A DNA stretch of 64,000 nucleotides from Sphingomonas montanisoli. Lineage in GTDB: Bacteria > Pseudomonadota > Alphaproteobacteria > Sphingomonadales > Sphingomonadaceae. The position numbers and the translations under genes are program-made. How positions within the stretch are numbered: the first letter of the stretch is position 1; the number at the start of each line of letters is the position of its first letter. A model generated the notes under the pieces. That model was not told the DNA's origin. It saw nothing but the letters and a program-made list of their open reading frames with translations, and did not search any database. The stretch spans positions 1,054,001 through 1,118,000 of the forward strand of contig NZ_VTOU01000001.1 in the NCBI RefSeq assembly GCF_008274695.1, given 5' to 3'. Below, piece by piece: positions 60,030 to 64,000 of this stretch.

Positions 60030-60665
60030 ATGGCGATGCCCTACGGCTTTCTCGAGACCGCGATCACGCCCAGCGTTCGCGAGGTTCAGGCGGGCATGGG
60101 CGTCGACAAGCATTGGATGGACTTCGCGGGCGACCGCGCCTTCGATGCCTTTTCCGATCGCGAGGCGGCGTTCATCGCCGATCGCGATAGTTTCTACATC
60201 GCCACGGTGTCCGAAACGGGCTGGCCCTATGTCCAGCATCGGGGCGGCCCAAAGGGCTTCGTGCGGCTGATCGACAGCCGCACCCTCGCCTTCGCCGACT
60301 ATGCCGGCAACCGCCAATATATCAGCACCGGCAATCTGCGCGCCAGCGACCGGGCGTGCCTGTTCCTGATGGACTATCCGCGCCGCGCGCGGCTCAAGAT
60401 CTACGTGCATATCGACGTGCTCGATGTTCACGCCGATCCCGACCTGACCCGCGACGTGACCGTCCCCGGCTATCGCGCGCGGATCGAGCGCATCTACCGG
60501 CTGCATCTCCAGTCCTTCGACTGGAACTGCCCGCAGCACATCACGCCACGCTTTACCGAGGCGGAGATCGCCACCGCGGTCGAGCCGCTTCGCGAGACCG
60601 TCGCCCGACTCGAAGCGCAGGTCGCGGACTTGCAGACCCGCCTTGCCGAGGCTCGTTCGATCTAG
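60030..60665 (+). CDS. Pyridoxamine 5'-phosphate oxidase-like flavin-binding protein
   Basis: A 211-residue protein with the split-barrel FMN-binding pattern: SFYIATVSETGWPYVQHRGGP near residue 52, FADYAGNRQYISTGNL near 90 and a C-terminal coiled region (LRETVARLEAQVADLQTRL). GGGGAGA precedes ATG 60030. The family binds FMN or F420 and reduces or oxidises small substrates. It is the last gene of the catabolic stretch, separated by the palindrome, and could be part of the same transcript. Confidence 0.85.
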   Translation: MAMPYGFLETAITPSVREVQAGMGVDKHWMDFAGDRAFDAFSDREAAFIADRDSFYIATVSETGWPYVQHRGGPKGFVRLIDSRTLAFADYAGNRQYISTGNLRASDRACLFLMDYPRRARLKIYVHIDVLDVHADPDLTRDVTVPGYRARIERIYRLHLQSFDWNCPQHITPRFTEAEIATAVEPLRETVARLEAQVADLQTRLAEARSI

Positions 60666-60814
60666 TCTTTTTGGCCCGACGCCTCATCTGCCATGGCCCG
60701 TTCGCGTTTTCACCGTCATAGACGCCGTCAGGCTTCGACCGATCCGAGCGGGGAACTTCGCCCGCCTCGATCTATTCGTGCCGTGGGTTTTACACGCGGG
60801 GAGACGACAGGAAC

Positions 60815-61744
60815 ATGGCGACCGGACTGATCGCGCTGCTCGACGACGTGGCCGGGATCGCGAAGCTGGCTGCGGCCTCGCTCGACGATGTCGCGGGCGC
60901 TGCAGGCAAGGCTGGTGCAAAGGCGGCGGGCGTCGTGGTCGACGATACCGCCGTGACTCCAAGCTATGTCGTCGGCTTGACGCCCGAACGCGAGTTGCCG
61001 ATCATCTGGAAGATCGCGCTCGGCTCGGCACGCAACAAGCTTCTCCTGCTGCTGCCCGCCGCGCTTCTGCTCAGCGCCTTCGCGCCCTGGGCCATCACGC
61101 CGATCCTGATGCTGGGCGGCCTGTACCTTTGCTTCGAAGGTGCAGAAAAGGTCTGGGAAGCGGTTTCTGGAGCCTCGCACGAAACCGAGGCAGCGCCCGT
61201 TACCGATCCGGTCGCGCTGGAAAAGGAACGTGTGTCTGGCGCGATCCGTACAGACCTTATCCTGTCGGCGGAAATCATGGCGATCGCGCTCGCCGAGGTC
61301 GGCAATCTTCCCCTGCTGACGCAGGCGATCGCGCTCGCCGCCGTCGGCCTGGCGATCACTGTCGTGGTCTATGGCGTGGTCGGTATCCTGGTGAAGATGG
61401 ACGATATCGGCCTGCATCTCGCGCGCCGGGCCGAGCCGCTGCGCAGCATCGGCGATGGGCTGGTCCGGATGATGCCTGTCGTGTTCCGCATCATCGCGAC
61501 GGTGGGCACGGCGGCGATGATCTGGGTGGGCGGCGGGATTATCGTCCACGGCCTCGAACAGCTCGGATGGCCCCAGCCGGCCCATATGATAGAGGCGCTG
61601 GCCGGAACAGCAGCCAGCCTGTCGAGCGCCGGATCGGCCGTCATCCACTGGGTCGTGACAGCCACTGCTTCGGGCATATTGGGTCTCGTGGCCGGTATCG
61701 CCTTGGCCGGCATCGTCCACATGATCGCCAAAGCGCGCCACTAA
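60815..61744 (+). CDS. DUF808 family membrane protein (YedI-like)
   Basis: A 309-residue inner-membrane protein of the DUF808/YedI family: GLIALLDDVAGIAKLAAASLD at the N-terminus with the repeated Ala/Asp-rich helix, then five to six hydrophobic segments with VTPSYVVGLTPERELPIIWK, LGGLYLCFEGAEKVWE and SAEIMAIALAEV conserved. The function is unknown in any organism. It stands alone after a 149-base gap in which I see nothing else. Confidence 0.85.
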   Translation: MATGLIALLDDVAGIAKLAAASLDDVAGAAGKAGAKAAGVVVDDTAVTPSYVVGLTPERELPIIWKIALGSARNKLLLLLPAALLLSAFAPWAITPILMLGGLYLCFEGAEKVWEAVSGASHETEAAPVTDPVALEKERVSGAIRTDLILSAEIMAIALAEVGNLPLLTQAIALAAVGLAITVVVYGVVGILVKMDDIGLHLARRAEPLRSIGDGLVRMMPVVFRIIATVGTAAMIWVGGGIIVHGLEQLGWPQPAHMIEALAGTAASLSSAGSAVIHWVVTATASGILGLVAGIALAGIVHMIAKARH

Positions 61745-61824
61745 TCGCGCGCTGCGCCCAACTTTAGTCGGACGCTCCGGCAAAGGCAGAGAAGCCGTTA
61801 ACCTGATGCGCGCTTAGCTTAAGC

Positions 61825-62244
61825 GTGCTCAACCGACTTCGCTCCTTCCATGCCGACGCGCTCGACGCCACAGGCACCATCGATGCCCTCGTCCGGAGCG
61901 GCCGGCCGGCCATCGCCGTCCTCTCCAGCGCGCGATTGCGGCTGATGGTAACGAGCCGCAACCGGCTCACCTTTCTGGAGACAGACGTCTATCCGGCGTT
62001 GCTCAAGGACCGCAACGATCCGGCAGTAATGGCCCTGCGCGACGATGCACGGCAGCGGATGAGCGACGCGGCAGGGCATATCGCCCGGTGGAACGCCCCC
62101 GAGATCGAGCGCCATTGGGACGAATATCTCCAGGCGGCCGGTCGGATCCGCTTCCACGTCCGCCAGCGGATCCAGAGCGAAATCTCCGTCCTCTATCCGC
62201 TGCTCAGCGCGCTGGACCGCGAACAGCAGGCCCGCGCGGCTTAG
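61825..62244 (+). CDS. Small helical protein of unknown function
   Basis: A 139-residue protein from GTG 61825. It is predicted mostly helical, with aromatic and acidic residues spaced in a way that recalls helical-bundle proteins (RNRLTFLETDVYPALLKDR, HIARWNAPEIERHWDEYLQ, HVRQRIQSEISVLYPLLSAL). I do not recognise a family; a hemerythrin-like fold was considered but the metal ligands are not clear. Its TAG stop overlaps the TAA stop of the convergent tamB gene (TTAG at 62241-62244). Confidence 0.6.
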   Translation: MLNRLRSFHADALDATGTIDALVRSGRPAIAVLSSARLRLMVTSRNRLTFLETDVYPALLKDRNDPAVMALRDDARQRMSDAAGHIARWNAPEIERHWDEYLQAAGRIRFHVRQRIQSEISVLYPLLSALDREQQARAA

Positions 62245-64000
62245 TAATCCTTCGAATAGCGCAGGCCGACATTCGATCCACCGAACGAGCCGGTCTGGCT
62301 GAGGATGCTCAGCGCCTTGGACAAGGCGATCTCGATCTGCGTGGCGGTGAAGCCGCGCGCGTCGGTGATGATCTCCACATAGATATCGTTCGAGATATAT
62401 TGCCCGGCGGCCAGCGCGGTGCCGCGACCGGCGGTCTTGTCCGCGCCCAGCACGCGCAGCCGATCGATCCCCGACGCCGAGCGCAACTTGCCGAGCGGAT
62501 TGAGCCCGCCGCCCGATCCGCGCAGCGAATTGAGTGCGGCGGCGAGCTGGATCGCCTGGGTCGGCGACAATGATGTCACCGAGCTTCCGAACAGCAGGCG
62601 CGACAGCACCTCATCCTGCGGCAGATTGGGCGTCGACGTGAAGGTCACCTGCGGGTTCATCGCGCGGCCGCCGATATTGATCGTCGCCGTGACCCCCTCG
62701 ACCGTCGTATCGGCCGAAAGATCGAGCTGGGGATCGGCGATCTGTCCGCCCTGGAAGCGGACCTCGCCATCCTCATCCAGATCGAAGCGGCGGCCGGCGA
62801 AACTGTAGGTGCCGCGCACGACCTTCAGCGCGCCGGTGACGCGTGGGTCGGTGGCCGTGCCGCCGACGCGCAGGTCCGTCGCCCATTCGGCCTCCAGCCC
62901 CATGCCGCTGACGAACAACTTGTTGTCGGCGCGGATGCGGATGTCGAGCTTCCAGTTGCTCGGAACACCGCCATCCGGCGCTGCGCCCGGTTTCACCGGC
63001 TGGTCGGTACGGCGGCGGATGCCGGTCAGTTCGGGTACCTCGGCGGCACCCTGCCGGATGATCTGGTAGCGCGCTTCGGGAATCGTCAGATCGCCCTTGA
63101 TCAGCGCGCCGGCAGCCTTGCTGTTGGTGATCGCGATCGTGCCCGACACAGTGGCGCCCAGCGCATCGCTGCGCGCGAGCTGTGCACGGCGGAGTTCCGC
63201 CTTCAGGTCAATCGGGAAGCCGCTCGCCGCATCGAGGCCGATCGTGCCGCTGGCGCTCACCGTGCCGCTGCCCGCCTTGCCGGTCAGCTTCGTGAGGATC
63301 AGCGACGACTGTGTGAAGCGCCCATCGACCGTGAGATCGCTGATCACCGTGCCGTAGCTGTCATTCTGGTAACGCAGCGCATTGGCGCGCACCACGCCGG
63401 TCAGGGTCGGCCGGTCGAGCCGCCCACCGAAATCCGCACCGACCGCAACGGGCCCGCTGACGGTCTGCCCGCCGATGCCCGTCAGCGTCCACAGCACCTC
63501 GGCAGGGCCATTATACCGGATGCCTCCGGATAGCGGCGCTGCGAACAGGCGATCGGACAGGGTCGCGCCCTCACCCAACGGCGCGAGCCGCGCCTGCATC
63601 CGTCCGACGATGCCACCTCCGCGCCGGATCAGCGCGCGCAGTTCGCCACCACCATCGCCGAGCGTGCCAAGCAGCGCGATATCGACCGGGGTCGATACGA
63701 CATAAGCCGCTGTGCGGGTGAAGCGCGCGATATCCAAACGCGCGCGAACCGACGGCACCGTAGCCCCGGCAAGCTGACTATAGTCGATCGTGCCCGTCGC
63801 CCGGCCGCCCAGCCCGAGGCCGGGCATGAAGGCTTGCGCGATCGACACGTCCATATTGGCGAGCCGCGCCTTGAGCGTGGTCGCGCGCCCATAGGTGCCG
63901 CTCAGGTCGACCTTGCCCTGCGGGACCACCAATGTCGTCGGCTGGAGCGTCCAATCGCTGCCCGTCCTGGTTATGACGGCGGGAGCGGCGAGCGAGAAGG
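62241..64000 (-). CDS. tamB: TamB-type translocation/assembly protein, C-terminal part (runs off right edge)
   Basis: The last ~585 residues of a very long protein of the TamB/DUF490 AsmA-like family, which bridges inner and outer membrane to help insert outer-membrane proteins or move lipids. The visible part is a string of amphipathic beta repeats (KVDLSGTYGRATTLKARL, VDGRFTQSSLILTKLTGKAG) and ends with the DUF490 C-terminal signature (LPQDEVLSRLLFGSSV, SPTQAIQLAAALNSL, FGGSNVGLRYSKDY). The frame stays open to 64000, so the start lies outside. TamA would be expected further upstream on this strand. Confidence 0.9.
   Translation of the reverse strand, partial: FSLAAPAVITRTGSDWTLQPTTLVVPQGKVDLSGTYGRATTLKARLANMDVSIAQAFMPGLGLGGRATGTIDYSQLAGATVPSVRARLDIARFTRTAAYVVSTPVDIALLGTLGDGGGELRALIRRGGGIVGRMQARLAPLGEGATLSDRLFAAPLSGGIRYNGPAEVLWTLTGIGGQTVSGPVAVGADFGGRLDRPTLTGVVRANALRYQNDSYGTVISDLTVDGRFTQSSLILTKLTGKAGSGTVSASGTIGLDAASGFPIDLKAELRRAQLARSDALGATVSGTIAITNSKAAGALIKGDLTIPEARYQIIRQGAAEVPELTGIRRRTDQPVKPGAAPDGGVPSNWKLDIRIRADNKLFVSGMGLEAEWATDLRVGGTATDPRVTGALKVVRGTYSFAGRRFDLDEDGEVRFQGGQIADPQLDLSADTTVEGVTATINIGGRAMNPQVTFTSTPNLPQDEVLSRLLFGSSVTSLSPTQAIQLAAALNSLRGSGGGLNPLGKLRSASGIDRLRVLGADKTAGRGTALAAGQYISNDIYVEIITDARGFTATQIEIALSKALSILSQTGSFGGSNVGLRYSKDY

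Overview
The window reads as a chromosomal stretch of a GC-rich alphaproteobacterium, most likely a sphingomonad (Sphingomonadaceae). This is inferred from the dense GC-rich coding, the many TonB-dependent receptors, the TauE-like/TIGR02186 pair, a Grx-MauE/CopA/CopB copper locus, and isolated catabolic enzymes of the SDR, amidohydrolase and VOC families. Genes are tightly packed. Start/stop overlaps (ATGA, GTGA, TTGA) are common, and no gap between genes exceeds 300 bases. I saw no rRNA, tRNA, CRISPR array, insertion sequence, prophage or replication origin.

Layout. 1-3.3 kb: three SDR oxidoreductases (one cut by the left edge) and a TetR regulator, with a palindrome-rich intergenic element. 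3.4-9.2 kb: TauE/SafE-like permease with TIGR02186 partner, a HerA-like ATPase, an amidohydrolase with a clear promoter/operator, an EF-hand protein, an LMW protein-tyrosine phosphatase with a non-standard start, and a 51-residue DUF3309 protein. 9.4-15.2 kb: a complete RND efflux operon (adaptor, pump, outer-membrane factor), then a lipocalin-like protein. 15.6-19.4 kb: a PQQ quinohemoprotein dehydrogenase and a Na+/H+ antiporter. 19.5-27.2 kb: an envelope-glycan region with a barrel-like protein, an EEP-family hydrolase, two GT4 glycosyltransferases, a GINT1-N-like protein, a CDP-glycerol transferase-like protein and a flippase. 27.2-35.5 kb: ECF sigma factor, FecR-type anti-sigma and STN-bearing TonB receptor in one overlapping string, an S9 peptidase, and a second TonB receptor with a (CGT)10 tract.

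35.8-41.4 kb: a D-aminoacylase-type amidohydrolase coupled to a Coq4-family protein, a TetR regulator, an MDR reductase and an MFS transporter. 41.6-47.8 kb: a bacterial transglutaminase-like peptidase, a degenerate GIY-YIG-like small protein, an Oar-like TonB receptor, and a divergent LytS/LytTR two-component pair. The intergenic region of that pair holds two identical direct repeats that match the AlgR box. 47.8-50 kb: an SDR and a TrkA-N potassium channel. 49.8-53.5 kb: a MerR/CueR-type regulator divergent from a Grx-MauE/CopA/CopB copper operon, with a textbook 19-bp-spacer MerR promoter whose half-sites look like the mer operator. 53.6-60.7 kb: an AraC regulator and a five-gene catabolic run (MDR, SDR, VOC, MBL, sulfotransferase) followed by a PPOX flavoprotein. 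60.8-64 kb: DUF808, a small helical protein, and the C-terminal part of TamB running off the right edge.

The most unusual items are: the metal-sensor locus (residue 77 neither Ser nor Cys, mer-like operator, a Grx-MauE fusion lacking about 65 expected residues); the AlgR-like boxes beside a LytTR regulator and a TonB receptor; a Coq4 paralogue in a catabolic operon; a flippase translationally overlapped with an ECF/FecR/TonB receptor relay; and an MBL enzyme whose first metal-binding His is replaced. All functional statements rest on motif recognition by eye; no database search was run.
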